64,000 nt of DNA. Source: Candidatus Methylophosphatis roskildensis (GTDB lineage: Bacteria; Pseudomonadota; Gammaproteobacteria; Burkholderiales; Rhodocyclaceae). A model generated the notes under the pieces. The model searched no databases, was not told the origin of the DNA, and saw only the letters and a program-made list of their open reading frames with translations. Positions 30,821 through 41,634 of the stretch are shown piece after piece. The stretch spans positions 1,426,001 through 1,490,000 of the forward strand of contig JADJEV010000003.1 of assembly GCA_016708905.1 (NCBI GenBank), in the 5' to 3' direction. The position numbers were made by a program, and so were the translations under genes. Each line of letters begins with the position of its first letter. Position 1 is the first letter of the stretch.

Positions 30821-32809
30821 TCAATCCGACAGCTCCGCTCGTCCGCGAAATAGCGCCAGCGCCTCCGGGTTGGCCAGAGCCTCGACGTTCTTCACCGGTT
30901 CGCCGTGCACGACGTTGCGCACTGCCAGTTCGACGATCTTGCCGCTCTTGGTGCGCGGGATGTCGCTAACCTGGAGAATCTTCGCGGGCACATGCCGCGG
31001 GGTGGCGTTCCGACGGATGGCCTCCTTGATCTTCAGGGTAAGGGTCTCGTCCAGCACGACCCCATCCCTGAGCCGGACGAACAGCACCACTCGCACATCG
31101 CCGCCACTGGCCGGCGGCCAATCCTGGGCGATGACGATCGATTCGAGCAACTCGGGCAACTTCTCCACCTGTCGATAGATTTCGGAGGTGCCGATGCGAA
31201 CCCCGCCGGGATTGAGCGTGGCATCCGAGCGGCCGTGGATGATCAGCCCGTCATGCACGGTGATTTCGCAGAAATCACCGTGACACCAGACGGGCTTGCC
31301 AACATTCACGAAGCGCTCGAAATAGGCGGCGTGGTATTTCCTGCCATCGGCATCGTTCCAGAAGCCGATCGGCATGCAGGGAAAGGGCTTCGTGCAAACC
31401 AGCTCGCCTTTCTCGCCGCGCACCGGCCTGCCCTCCTCGTTCCACACGTCAACCGCCATGCCGAGGCCCATGCACTGGATCTCGCCGCGCCACACCGGCA
31501 GGACCGGACTGCCGAGGACGAAGCAGCTCACGATGTCGGTCCCACCGGAGATTGACGAGAGCTGAACATCGGCCTTGACGTCGCGATAGACGAAGTCGAA
31601 GCTCTCCGGCGCGAGCGGACTTCCGGTCGACAAGATGGCGCACAAGTGGCCGAGTTCGTAGCGCCCGCGCGGCCTGAAGCCCGACTTTGCCAGCGCATCG
31701 AGATACTTGGCCGAGGTGCCGAAGTGGCTGATGCGTTCCGCCTCGGCGTAGTCCCACAAGATACGACCGTTCGAGACGAAGGGATTGCCGTCGTAGAGCA
31801 TCAGCGTGGCACCACTGGCCAGACCGCTGACCAGCCAGTTCCACATCATCCAGCCACAGGTGGTGAAGTAGAACAGTCGGTCGCCCTCCTTCACGTCGCA
31901 GTGCAACTGGTGTTCCTTGAGGTGCTGCAGCAGGGTGCCGCCGGCGCCATGGACGATGCACTTGGGCACGCCGGTGGTGCCGGAGGAATACATGATGTAG
32001 AGCGGGTGGTCGAACGGCAATTGGGAGAACTCGATCTCGCTCACCCCCGCATGCGCGGCAACGAACTCGGCAAGAGATGTGGCTCTTGGAATGGCGGCGA
32101 TCCTTTCATCGCCGCCGGGTGAAAGGTAGGGCACCACCACGACATGCTCGACGCTCGGCAATTCCCGGACGATATCGGCAAGCTTGTCGAGCACGTCGAT
32201 AGGCTTGCCGCCATACCAGTAGCCATCGCAGGCGAACAGCACCCTGGGTTCGGTCTGGCCAAAGCGATCGAGCACGCCTTGTACGCCAAAATCCGGCGAG
32301 GCACTCGTGAACACCGCGCCAATGCTGGCCGCGGCGAGAATAGCGATCACGGTCTCGGGCAGATTGGGCAGGTAGGCGGCGATGCGCTCGCCCCGGCAGA
32401 CGCCGGCGGCGCGCAGGGCGGCGGCGAGTTGCGCGACCTGTTGCCGCAGTTCCTGCCGCGACAGCCTGCGCTCCGATTTGTCCTCGCCCCGGAAGACGAG
32501 GGCATCGTCGTTCCCGCAATCGCGCAGCAGGTTCTGCGCGAAGTTGAGCCGGGCATCGGGGAACCACCTGGCGCCGGGCATGCGCTCGGGGTCGAGCAAC
32601 ACCCGCTCACCACGCTCGCCGATGACACCGCAGAAACCCCAGACGGCGGACCAGAACTGCTCGGGCGATCGCACCGACCATCGGTGGAGTTCATCGGTCA
32701 GGCTGCGAGGATTCCCGCCAGACACCCTGGCAAATGCGGCGAAAGCCAGCAGTCGCGACTCGGCAATTCGTCGCGAATTCGGAATCCAGCTTGGTGAGTC
32801 GTTTCGCAT
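30821..32809 (-). CDS. aacS: Acetoacetyl-CoA synthetase
   Basis: 662 residues from the ATG at 32809, 11 bases after liuD. The AMP-binding signature is YIMYSSGTTGVPKCIVHGAGG (about residues 275-295), and the C-terminal catalytic Lys is in PRTKSGKIVE. The N-terminal cap RWSVRSPEQFWSAVW is the ACS-type extension, and the acetoacetate-specific family is recognised by GTLLQHLKEH and CGWMMWNWLV. It activates acetoacetate, the end product of leucine breakdown, to acetoacetyl-CoA at the expense of ATP. Its place as the last gene of the liu cluster supports this. Confidence 0.93.
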   Translation of the reverse strand: MRNDSPSWIPNSRRIAESRLLAFAAFARVSGGNPRSLTDELHRWSVRSPEQFWSAVWGFCGVIGERGERVLLDPERMPGARWFPDARLNFAQNLLRDCGNDDALVFRGEDKSERRLSRQELRQQVAQLAAALRAAGVCRGERIAAYLPNLPETVIAILAAASIGAVFTSASPDFGVQGVLDRFGQTEPRVLFACDGYWYGGKPIDVLDKLADIVRELPSVEHVVVVPYLSPGGDERIAAIPRATSLAEFVAAHAGVSEIEFSQLPFDHPLYIMYSSGTTGVPKCIVHGAGGTLLQHLKEHQLHCDVKEGDRLFYFTTCGWMMWNWLVSGLASGATLMLYDGNPFVSNGRILWDYAEAERISHFGTSAKYLDALAKSGFRPRGRYELGHLCAILSTGSPLAPESFDFVYRDVKADVQLSSISGGTDIVSCFVLGSPVLPVWRGEIQCMGLGMAVDVWNEEGRPVRGEKGELVCTKPFPCMPIGFWNDADGRKYHAAYFERFVNVGKPVWCHGDFCEITVHDGLIIHGRSDATLNPGGVRIGTSEIYRQVEKLPELLESIVIAQDWPPASGGDVRVVLFVRLRDGVVLDETLTLKIKEAIRRNATPRHVPAKILQVSDIPRTKSGKIVELAVRNVVHGEPVKNVEALANPEALALFRGRAELSD

Positions 32810-32820
32810 GGTTCGTCCGG

Positions 32821-34818
<1,998 letters not shown>

Positions 34819-34823
34819 ACCGG

Positions 34824-36431
34824 CTACATCCGGAATACGCCAAACCGGGTCGGCGCAATCGGCGCATTGAGCGCCGCCGACAGCGACAAACCAAGCACGC
34901 GCCGCGTTTGCGCAGGATCGATCACGCCATCGTCCCACAGCCGCGCAGTGGCGTAGTAGGGATGGCCCTGCTCTTCATACTGCGCGCGGATCGGCGCTTT
35001 GAATGCCGCTTCCTCGTCGGGGCTCCAGCCCGTACCCGCCGCCTCGAGGCCGTCGCGCTTGACCGTGGCCAGCACGCTGGCAGCCTGCTCGCCGCCCATT
35101 ACCGAGATCCGCGCATTCGGCCACATCCAGAGAAAGCGCGGACTGTAGGCGCGTCCGCACATGCCGTAATTGCCGGCACCGAAGCTGCCGCCGATCAGCG
35201 CCGTGATCTTGGGCACCTGCACCGTCGCCACCGCGGTGACCATCTTGGCGCCATCCTTGGCGATGCCGGCGTTCTCGTACTTGCGCCCGACCATGAAGCC
35301 GGTGATGTTCTGCAGGAACAGCAGCGGAATGCAGCGCTGGCCGCACAGTTCGATGAAGTGCGTGCCCTTCTGGGCCGATTCGCCGAACAGGATGCCGTTG
35401 TTGGCAACGATGCCGATCGGGTTGCCGTAGAGCCTAGCGAAGCCGGTAACCAACGTCGTGCCATAGCGCGCCTTGAATTCGTCGAAGCGCGAGCCGTCGA
35501 CGACACGGGCGATGATCTCGCGCACGTCGTAGGGCTTGCGCGTGTCGGCGGGCACGATGCCGTAGATCTCCTCGGGGTCGTAGAGCGGTTCTTCTGTCTC
35601 GGTCAGCGACAAACCCTGCGGCCTGACGCGATTGAGATTCTCGACGATGCGCCGCGCGAGGTAGAGCGCGTGGGCGTCGTTCTCCGCCAGGTGGTCGGCC
35701 ACGCCGGACAGACGGGAGTGTACGTCCCCGCCGCCCAGGTCTTCCGCACTGACCACTTCTCCGGTAGCGGCTTTCACCAGCGGTGGACCGCCGAGGAAGA
35801 TGGTGCCCTGATTACGCACGATCACAGTCTCGTCGGACATCGCGGGCACGTACGCGCCACCGGCAGTGCACGAGCCCATGACGACGGCGATCTGCGGAAT
35901 GCCCTGGGCAGACAGATTGGCCTGGTTGTAGAAGATGCGGCCGAAGTGATCGCGGTCGGGAAACACCTCGTCCTGCCTGGGCAGGAAGGCGCCGCCGGAG
36001 TCGACCAGATAGACGCACGGCAAGTGGTTCTGCTCGGCGATCTCCTGAGCGCGCAGGTGCTTCTTGACGGTCATCGGGTAGTAGGTGCCGCCCTTCACGG
36101 TGGCATCGTTGGCAACGATCATGCATTCCGTACCATCGACCCGTCCAACGCCCGCGATGAGCCCGGCGGCAGGCGCGTCGTTGTCGTACATGCCGAAGGC
36201 GGCAAGCTGGCCGATTTCGAGGAAGGGCGTACCCGGATCGAGCAGATGCTCGACCCGCTCCCGCGGCAACAGCTTTCCACGGCCAGAGTGCCGTGCACGC
36301 GCCGCGTCGCCACCGCCCAGCGCAACCTCGGCCAGCTTGCTGCGCAGATCGTCGACGGCTGTTCGCAGTGCCCGCGCATTGGCGGCGAAATCGGCCGAGC
36401 GCGGATCGATCTGCGACTTGATGACGCTCAT
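34824..36431 (-). CDS. liuB: Methylcrotonyl-CoA carboxylase, carboxyltransferase (beta) subunit
   Basis: 535 residues, the family length. The carboxyltransferase fold is shown by RERVEHLLDPGTPFLE, GSCTAGGAYVPAMSDE and GGSFGAGNYGMCGRAY, followed by MGGEQAASVLATVKRD. It transfers the carboxyl group from biotin on LiuD to methylcrotonyl-CoA. It starts one base after liuA ends, in the order liuA-liuB-liuD-aacS. The usual liuC (methylglutaconyl-CoA hydratase) is not between B and D as it is in Pseudomonas. Confidence 0.94.
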   Translation of the reverse strand: MSVIKSQIDPRSADFAANARALRTAVDDLRSKLAEVALGGGDAARARHSGRGKLLPRERVEHLLDPGTPFLEIGQLAAFGMYDNDAPAAGLIAGVGRVDGTECMIVANDATVKGGTYYPMTVKKHLRAQEIAEQNHLPCVYLVDSGGAFLPRQDEVFPDRDHFGRIFYNQANLSAQGIPQIAVVMGSCTAGGAYVPAMSDETVIVRNQGTIFLGGPPLVKAATGEVVSAEDLGGGDVHSRLSGVADHLAENDAHALYLARRIVENLNRVRPQGLSLTETEEPLYDPEEIYGIVPADTRKPYDVREIIARVVDGSRFDEFKARYGTTLVTGFARLYGNPIGIVANNGILFGESAQKGTHFIELCGQRCIPLLFLQNITGFMVGRKYENAGIAKDGAKMVTAVATVQVPKITALIGGSFGAGNYGMCGRAYSPRFLWMWPNARISVMGGEQAASVLATVKRDGLEAAGTGWSPDEEAAFKAPIRAQYEEQGHPYYATARLWDDGVIDPAQTRRVLGLSLSAALNAPIAPTRFGVFRM

Positions 36432-36432
36432 C

Positions 36433-37608
36433 TCAAGCGGTCTCGGCGAACAGCTCGCGCCCGATCAGCATGCGGCGGATCTCGCTGGTACCGGCGCCGA
36501 TTTCATAGAGCTTGGCGTCGCGCCACAGGCGGCCGGTCGGATACTCGTTGATGTAGCCGTTGCCGCCCAGGCACTGGATCGCCTCGCCAGCCATCCAGGT
36601 CGCCTTCTCGGCTGCGTACAGAATGGCGCCAGCCGCATCCTTGCGCAGATGGCGCGGATCGACGTCCTTGCGGTCGCAATTTCTGCCCACGGAGTAGACG
36701 TAGGCGCGGCAGGCCGACAGCGTCGTGTACATGTCGGCCAGCTTGCCCTGCATGAGCTGGAATTCGCCGATCGGCTGGCCGAACTGCTTGCGCTCATGCA
36801 GGTAGGGCAGCACGACATCGAGACAGGCGGCCATGATGCCCAGCGGACCGGCCGAGAGCACGGCGCGTTCATAGTCGAGCCCGCTCATCAGCACCCTGAC
36901 GCCGTTGCCGACGCCGCCCAGCACGTTCTCCTCTGGCACGTCGCAGTCCTCGAACACCAGTTCACCGGTGTGCGAGCCACGCATCCCGAGCTTGTCGAGC
37001 TTCTGCGCGACGGAGAATCCAGTGAAGGACTTTTCAACGAGAAACGCTGTGATCCCGAGCGCGCCGGCAGCAACGTCCGTCTTGGCGTAGATCACCATGG
37101 TATTTGCGTCTGGACCATTGGTGATCCACATCTTGCTGCCGTTGAGAATGTAGCGGTCGCCGCGCTTGTCGGCGCGCAGGCGCATTGAGACGACGTCAGA
37201 CCCGGCCCCGGTTTCGGACATGGCAAGCGCGCCAACGTGTTCGCCGGAAACCAGCTTGGGCAGATAGCGCTGTTTCTGCTGGTCAGTGCCGTTGCGATGG
37301 ATCTGGTTGACGCACAGGTTGGAATGGGCGCCGTAAGACAGCGCGACGGCGGCCGAGGCTCGGGAGATCTCTTCCATCGCCACCATGTGCGCGAGGTAGC
37401 CCATGTAGGCGCCGCCGTATTTCTCGTCGACGGTAATGCCCAGCACACCAAGCTCGCCCATGCGCCGCCACAAATGCATCGGGAATTGGTCGGACCGATC
37501 GATCTCGCCAGCCAGTGGCGCAATCTCGTTGCGCGCAAAGGCCGCGACCGACTCGCGCAACATCTCGATGTCATCGCCCAACCCGAAATCGAGCCCCCGT
37601 AACAGCAT
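36433..37608 (-). CDS. liuA: Isovaleryl-CoA dehydrogenase
   Basis: 391 residues from the ATG at 37608, with GAGGAAGGGG upstream; a longer in-frame extension to 37707 has no homology. FAD-binding motif SETGAGSDVVSM and WITNGPDA are present, and the catalytic Glu sits in the isovaleryl-specific position, GLDYERAVLSAGPLG (about residue 252). The C-terminal QCLGGNGYINEYP is typical. It converts isovaleryl-CoA to 3-methylcrotonyl-CoA in leucine breakdown and is the first gene of the liu operon. Its promoter must lie in the long gap upstream. Confidence 0.94.
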   Translation of the reverse strand: MLLRGLDFGLGDDIEMLRESVAAFARNEIAPLAGEIDRSDQFPMHLWRRMGELGVLGITVDEKYGGAYMGYLAHMVAMEEISRASAAVALSYGAHSNLCVNQIHRNGTDQQKQRYLPKLVSGEHVGALAMSETGAGSDVVSMRLRADKRGDRYILNGSKMWITNGPDANTMVIYAKTDVAAGALGITAFLVEKSFTGFSVAQKLDKLGMRGSHTGELVFEDCDVPEENVLGGVGNGVRVLMSGLDYERAVLSAGPLGIMAACLDVVLPYLHERKQFGQPIGEFQLMQGKLADMYTTLSACRAYVYSVGRNCDRKDVDPRHLRKDAAGAILYAAEKATWMAGEAIQCLGGNGYINEYPTGRLWRDAKLYEIGAGTSEIRRMLIGRELFAETA

Positions 37609-38446
37609 AGCCCCTTCCTCTCGTCGAAATGAACGACCACTGTCCGAGACACTTGGCGGACGCTCGGATTCTTCGCCACTTGCGGTCGAAGTGCAAACTC
37701 CCTGCACTGTTGGCTGACGGATCGCGTCTTCGCGCCCGCTTCACCCCGTCCGCCGGACGCTCGGCGACGATTCCCAGGCGCTCGGTGGTCATGTTCGCGA
37801 GCAGCCCATGGGAATTGACGCTCATCCATCGGGGCGCCATCTCGGAGAGGCTGCGGCGACCGGCAAGTCGATTGAGTGATACACTTATCACAGATACTCC
37901 GCGACGAACTGAAAATGGAATCTGAGTGGCTCAGGAAGAGCCCAGAATCAAGCTGTCGTGCTGGGGCGATCGTGGATCAACAAGGGGGAAGTAATCGCAT
38001 GATCCGGCCGTGCGCCCAGGGGGGGATATCCTGCGCGGCGTTCCACCAGCAGGCGCGGGTAGCCGATGAACCCGATTGGCCGAACAATTGCTGCGTGGTC
38101 GAGCAATTCACTGGTCGCCCATCGCACGAGACATCGGGCCACACGCTCTATCGCATGCGTGGGCCGCGCCCGATGCGAGCGCGGCGAAACTCCGAACCCT
38201 TCCGGGTTCATTTCTGTTCCTGTGGATCGGTTTGGCGAAATTTCGCATCCCGGCCGAGACCCTTGAGCGGTTCAGCAATCCGGCCACCACCGGGTTTCCG
38301 CTTCGCCGGGTTACTACCGTTCCTGACAGCATCTGACCGAACTCAGTCGACTCGCGAATCCGCTGCCGTGGATTGTCTGGCATCGGTGGCACGAGACCGC
38401 GACCGGTTCCACTTGTGTATTCGAGCAACGACCATGGAGGCAACAC
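37609..38446. other. Long intergenic region between the divergent liu and EMC operons
   Basis: 838 bases without a convincing gene. The longest plus-strand open frame (37876-38469) lacks motifs and a ribosome site and overlaps the next gene. The region contains a 6-bp palindrome GTGATA-CACT-TATCAC at 37876-37891, a perfect hairpin GAACCC-TTCC-GGGTTC near 38197-38212, and a larger one beginning TCGCAT and ending ATGCGA near 38152. It must hold the promoters of both operons. Confidence 0.6.
37876..37891. promoter_or_regulatory. Palindrome, possible operator between liuA and the EMC operon
   Basis: GTGATA and TATCAC are separated by CACT, a symmetrical site of the kind bound by dimeric regulators. 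It lies about 270 bases upstream of liuA. No regulator gene is adjacent and the binding protein is unknown. Confidence 0.3.
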
Positions 38447-39886
38447 ATGAAGCTCACGCTGACCAATGACGAATTGAACGCCTACTGCAGCGAGTTGCAT
38501 GAGTCCAATGCGGTTTTCAAATCCGATTATCCGGCGGATTCTTTCGAGAGGCAGCCGGTGCATACCGTTTATGGCGGCGCAAATCTGTTCAAGGCCGGAT
38601 TCGCCGCCAAGCTGGGTGAGGCGGCGCTCAAGACACTCGACACCTATGCGCCCAACTACCACGTATTTGCTCGCGTTCTGGGCTTGCCCGGCGCCGAAAC
38701 CCTGCCGACCAACCGCACCGAGCTGGAGAGCCTGACCCGTGCCCTGGAAACGAATCCAGAGCAGGTGCGTGAGGTCAAGCAAGCCGCCTGGCTGGCATTT
38801 ACGGTCTACAACCGGGTCGTCAAGAAGCTGAAAAGCGAGCCGATCGAGGACAACCGGGTCGATTTCGAGGACGGCTACGGCAATCGTCCCGACGACGAGG
38901 AAGACGCCCACGCTGCGGCGGCGGCGGACGAAATCGCCAAAGGTATGGGCGAAAACCTGCTCTCGCCGTTCATCGGTATCCGGATAAAGACCTTCTCGGA
39001 TGAGTGCAAGGTTCGCTCGATTCGTACTCTGGACATCTTCCTGACGCGGCTGGCCGAGAAAACCGGCGGCAAGCTGCCGCAAAACTTCATCGTTACGCTG
39101 CCCAAGGTCGTCACACCGACACAGGTTTCCACTTGCGCCAGGATTCTCGAGGAACTCGAAGGCAAGCTCGGCTTCGCGAAGAACTCGTTGAGAATGGAGA
39201 TCATGATCGAAACCACCCAGTCGATCATCAATCACAAGGGCGAGAACACGGTGCCGCTGCTGGTCGCCGCTGCTGGCCGCTGTCGCTCCGCCATTTTCGG
39301 GACGTACGATTACACGGCGTCGTGCAACATTACGGCTGCGCACCAGAGCCACAACCATCCGGCCTGCGATTTCGCGCGCCATGTCCTGCAGGTCAGCCTG
39401 GCGGGAACCGGCATCACGATCAGCGACGGGGCGACGACCAGCATGCCGATCGGCCCGCACAAGGCCGCCGCGGGCACGGTGCTCTCGCCGCAGCAGATGG
39501 ACGAAAACCGCGCCGTGGTCCATGCGGCGTGGAAGCTGCACTACGACAACATCATGCACTCGATGCGCCACGCCTACTATCAGGGATGGGATCTGAACCC
39601 GGGCCAGTTGCCGGTGCGTTATGCCGCTGTCGATACCTTCTTCCTCAGCGGCCTGCAGGACGCCTCCGCTCGGCTGAACGCCTTCCTCAGCAAGGCTGCC
39701 CAGGCGACGCTGGTCGGCAATACCTTCGACGATGCGGCGACAGGTCAGGGACTGCTGAACTTCTTCTTGCGCGGGATGGCCTGCGGAGCGATCACGGAGC
39801 AGGAGGTTCTGGCAACCGGAATCACCTTGGATGAACTGCGCTCCCGTTCGTTCGTTCGCATCGTCAACAATCGGACCAAGAAATAG
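38447..39886 (+). CDS. CitE/HpcH-superfamily aldolase-like protein (DUF6986 type), first gene of the EMC operon
   Basis: 479 residues, with GGAGG nine bases before the ATG. The motifs of CoA-ester lyases can be matched in order: acidic FEDGYGNRP (about residue 144), Arg in GIRIKTFS (about 176), Glu in IMIETTQSI (about 256) and Asp in FGTYDYTAS (about 285). In the MCL protein later in this window the same sites are LEDAIP, RINA, LLETAQGV and LGPADLA. The length is far above the 320-350 residues of Mcl1 or Mcl2, with extra N- and C-terminal parts. Its place before mcd, mch, ecm, meaB and ccr suggests it cleaves methylmalyl-CoA or acts as a malyl-CoA thioesterase. That role is inferred; I do not know of a proven activity for this family. 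Confidence 0.7.
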   Translation: MKLTLTNDELNAYCSELHESNAVFKSDYPADSFERQPVHTVYGGANLFKAGFAAKLGEAALKTLDTYAPNYHVFARVLGLPGAETLPTNRTELESLTRALETNPEQVREVKQAAWLAFTVYNRVVKKLKSEPIEDNRVDFEDGYGNRPDDEEDAHAAAAADEIAKGMGENLLSPFIGIRIKTFSDECKVRSIRTLDIFLTRLAEKTGGKLPQNFIVTLPKVVTPTQVSTCARILEELEGKLGFAKNSLRMEIMIETTQSIINHKGENTVPLLVAAAGRCRSAIFGTYDYTASCNITAAHQSHNHPACDFARHVLQVSLAGTGITISDGATTSMPIGPHKAAAGTVLSPQQMDENRAVVHAAWKLHYDNIMHSMRHAYYQGWDLNPGQLPVRYAAVDTFFLSGLQDASARLNAFLSKAAQATLVGNTFDDAATGQGLLNFFLRGMACGAITEQEVLATGITLDELRSRSFVRIVNNRTKK

Positions 39887-39915
39887 CCGCCAATGTTTGA
39901 GGAAAGGGATGAGTC

Positions 39916-41589
39916 ATGACTGAGGTCAACAGCCGCACACAGGGGGCGTTGCCGTATCTCGAATCGGCCGATGCAGTGATCGCGAAGTCGCTCGGATGGA
40001 TAAAGGCTCGGTGCGTCGACAGCAAGGGGGTCTCGAACGAGAAGCTGGACCAGCATCAGATGGCGAGCTTTGATCTGGCCTGGTGCGCTGCCGAATCGAC
40101 CGCCGCGCGTTTCGCGCTGGAATATGCCGCCAAGGTGGCTGCCGGCCGGACCGGCGATGGCGTCTGCCTGGAAGAGCAAATGGCCCTGGTCTTTTGCGCC
40201 GAATCCATGCTGAGCATCCACAATCGGCTGCGGGCGAGGCCACGAAGTTTCGGTCTGGAAGATGCGGATCTGGCAGCTTTGACCACGCCGAGTCTCAGCC
40301 GCTTTTGCCAGACGCAACTGGATGCCGGCAACCTGGAAGCACTGGGCCAGGCGGTCGTCGCGCTGAACGGCGGCAACGGCGCCTACATGCTTAGCGACGA
40401 TGCCACGATGATGCAGGACTCGTTTCGCAAACTGGCGACGAACGTGGTGATGCCCCTGGCGGAGGAGATCCACCGCGAGGACCGGATCATCCCGCCGGAG
40501 ATCCTCGATCCGCTGACCGAAATGGGCTGCTTCGGCCTGTCGATTCCCGAGCGCTACGGCGGTCTCCAGAGTGACGATCATGAAGACAACATGGGCATGA
40601 TCGTGGTGACCGAGGAGCTTTCGCGCGGCTCGCTCGGCGCGGCGGGCAGCCTGATCACCCGTCCGGAAATCCTCAGTCGGGCGTTGCTCAAAGGGGGAAC
40701 CGAAGAGCAGCGACAGAAGTGGCTGCCACGGGTCGCTATGGGCGATCCCTTGTGCGCCGTTGCCGTGACCGAACCTGATACCGGCTCGGACGTCGCCGCG
40801 ATGCGCCTCAAGGCGACCAAATGCGATGGCGGGTGGGTACTCGATGGCGCCAAGACCTGGTGCACCATGGCGGGAAAAGCCGGCGTTCTCCTGGTGCTGG
40901 CCCGCTCCAATCCCAATAGTTCGCTCGGCCACAAGGGACTCAGCATGTTCCTGGTCGAGAAGGATTCGTATGACGGGCACGACTTCGAATATCGGCAGCC
41001 AAAGGGGGGCATGCTGACTGGCCGGGCGATTTCGACGATCGGTTACCGGGGCATGCATTCCTACGAGGTGTTCTTCGACCATGTCTTCGTCCCGGACGAC
41101 AATCTGGTCGGCGGGCCGGAGGGCGAAGGGAAAGGTTTCTACTTCACGATGGCCGGATTCGCCGGCGGGCGGATTCAAACGGCCGCGCGGGCCATTGGCG
41201 TCATGCAGGCCGCTTTCGAAAAGGCTGTTTCCTATGGGCAGGAGCGCAAGGCTTTCGGCAAGCCGATAGGCGATTTCCAGCTCACCCGCGTCAAGCTGGC
41301 GCGCATGGCGACGCTGCTGTGCGTCTCACGTCAATTCACCTACGCCGTGGGTAGATTGATGGATCAGGGTCTGGGGCAAATGGAAGCCAGCATGGTGAAA
41401 CTGTTTACCTGCCGTACCGCCGAGTGGCTGACGCGCGAAGCGATGCAGATACATGGCGGGATGGGCTATGCCGAGGAGACACCGGTCAGCCGCTACTTCC
41501 TCGATGCGCGGGTGCTGTCGATCTTCGAAGGGGCGGAAGAAACGCTGGCCCTGAAGGTCATCGCACGCTCTCTGATTGACGCAGTGTAG
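39916..41589 (+). CDS. mcd: (2S)-Methylsuccinyl-CoA dehydrogenase
   Basis: 557 residues, preceded by AGGAAAGGG. An N-terminal extension of about 155 residues precedes an acyl-CoA dehydrogenase core (FAD motif VTEPDTGSDVAAM; catalytic Glu in LSIFEGAEETLALK). The extended N-terminus and total length match Mcd of the EMC pathway rather than short-chain dehydrogenases. It oxidises methylsuccinyl-CoA to mesaconyl-CoA. It sits 29 bases after the aldolase gene and 45 before mch, among the other EMC genes, which supports the call. Confidence 0.9.
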   Translation: MTEVNSRTQGALPYLESADAVIAKSLGWIKARCVDSKGVSNEKLDQHQMASFDLAWCAAESTAARFALEYAAKVAAGRTGDGVCLEEQMALVFCAESMLSIHNRLRARPRSFGLEDADLAALTTPSLSRFCQTQLDAGNLEALGQAVVALNGGNGAYMLSDDATMMQDSFRKLATNVVMPLAEEIHREDRIIPPEILDPLTEMGCFGLSIPERYGGLQSDDHEDNMGMIVVTEELSRGSLGAAGSLITRPEILSRALLKGGTEEQRQKWLPRVAMGDPLCAVAVTEPDTGSDVAAMRLKATKCDGGWVLDGAKTWCTMAGKAGVLLVLARSNPNSSLGHKGLSMFLVEKDSYDGHDFEYRQPKGGMLTGRAISTIGYRGMHSYEVFFDHVFVPDDNLVGGPEGEGKGFYFTMAGFAGGRIQTAARAIGVMQAAFEKAVSYGQERKAFGKPIGDFQLTRVKLARMATLLCVSRQFTYAVGRLMDQGLGQMEASMVKLFTCRTAEWLTREAMQIHGGMGYAEETPVSRYFLDARVLSIFEGAEETLALKVIARSLIDAV

Positions 41590-41634
41590 GGCTGGATCGG
41601 GCACGATACAGCGTCGCGCGAATAGGAGGATTCC

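Noticed and set aside
34908..36551. 547-codon open frame antisense to liuB
   Set aside because: Shadow of liuB; no domain.
37876..38469. 197-codon plus-strand frame before the EMC operon
   Set aside because: No homology, no ribosome site, and it overlaps the real start at 38447.
38108..39571. 487-codon minus-strand frame across the EMC operon start
   Set aside because: Antisense to a conserved aldolase-like gene and to the intergenic gap; no motifs or ribosome site.
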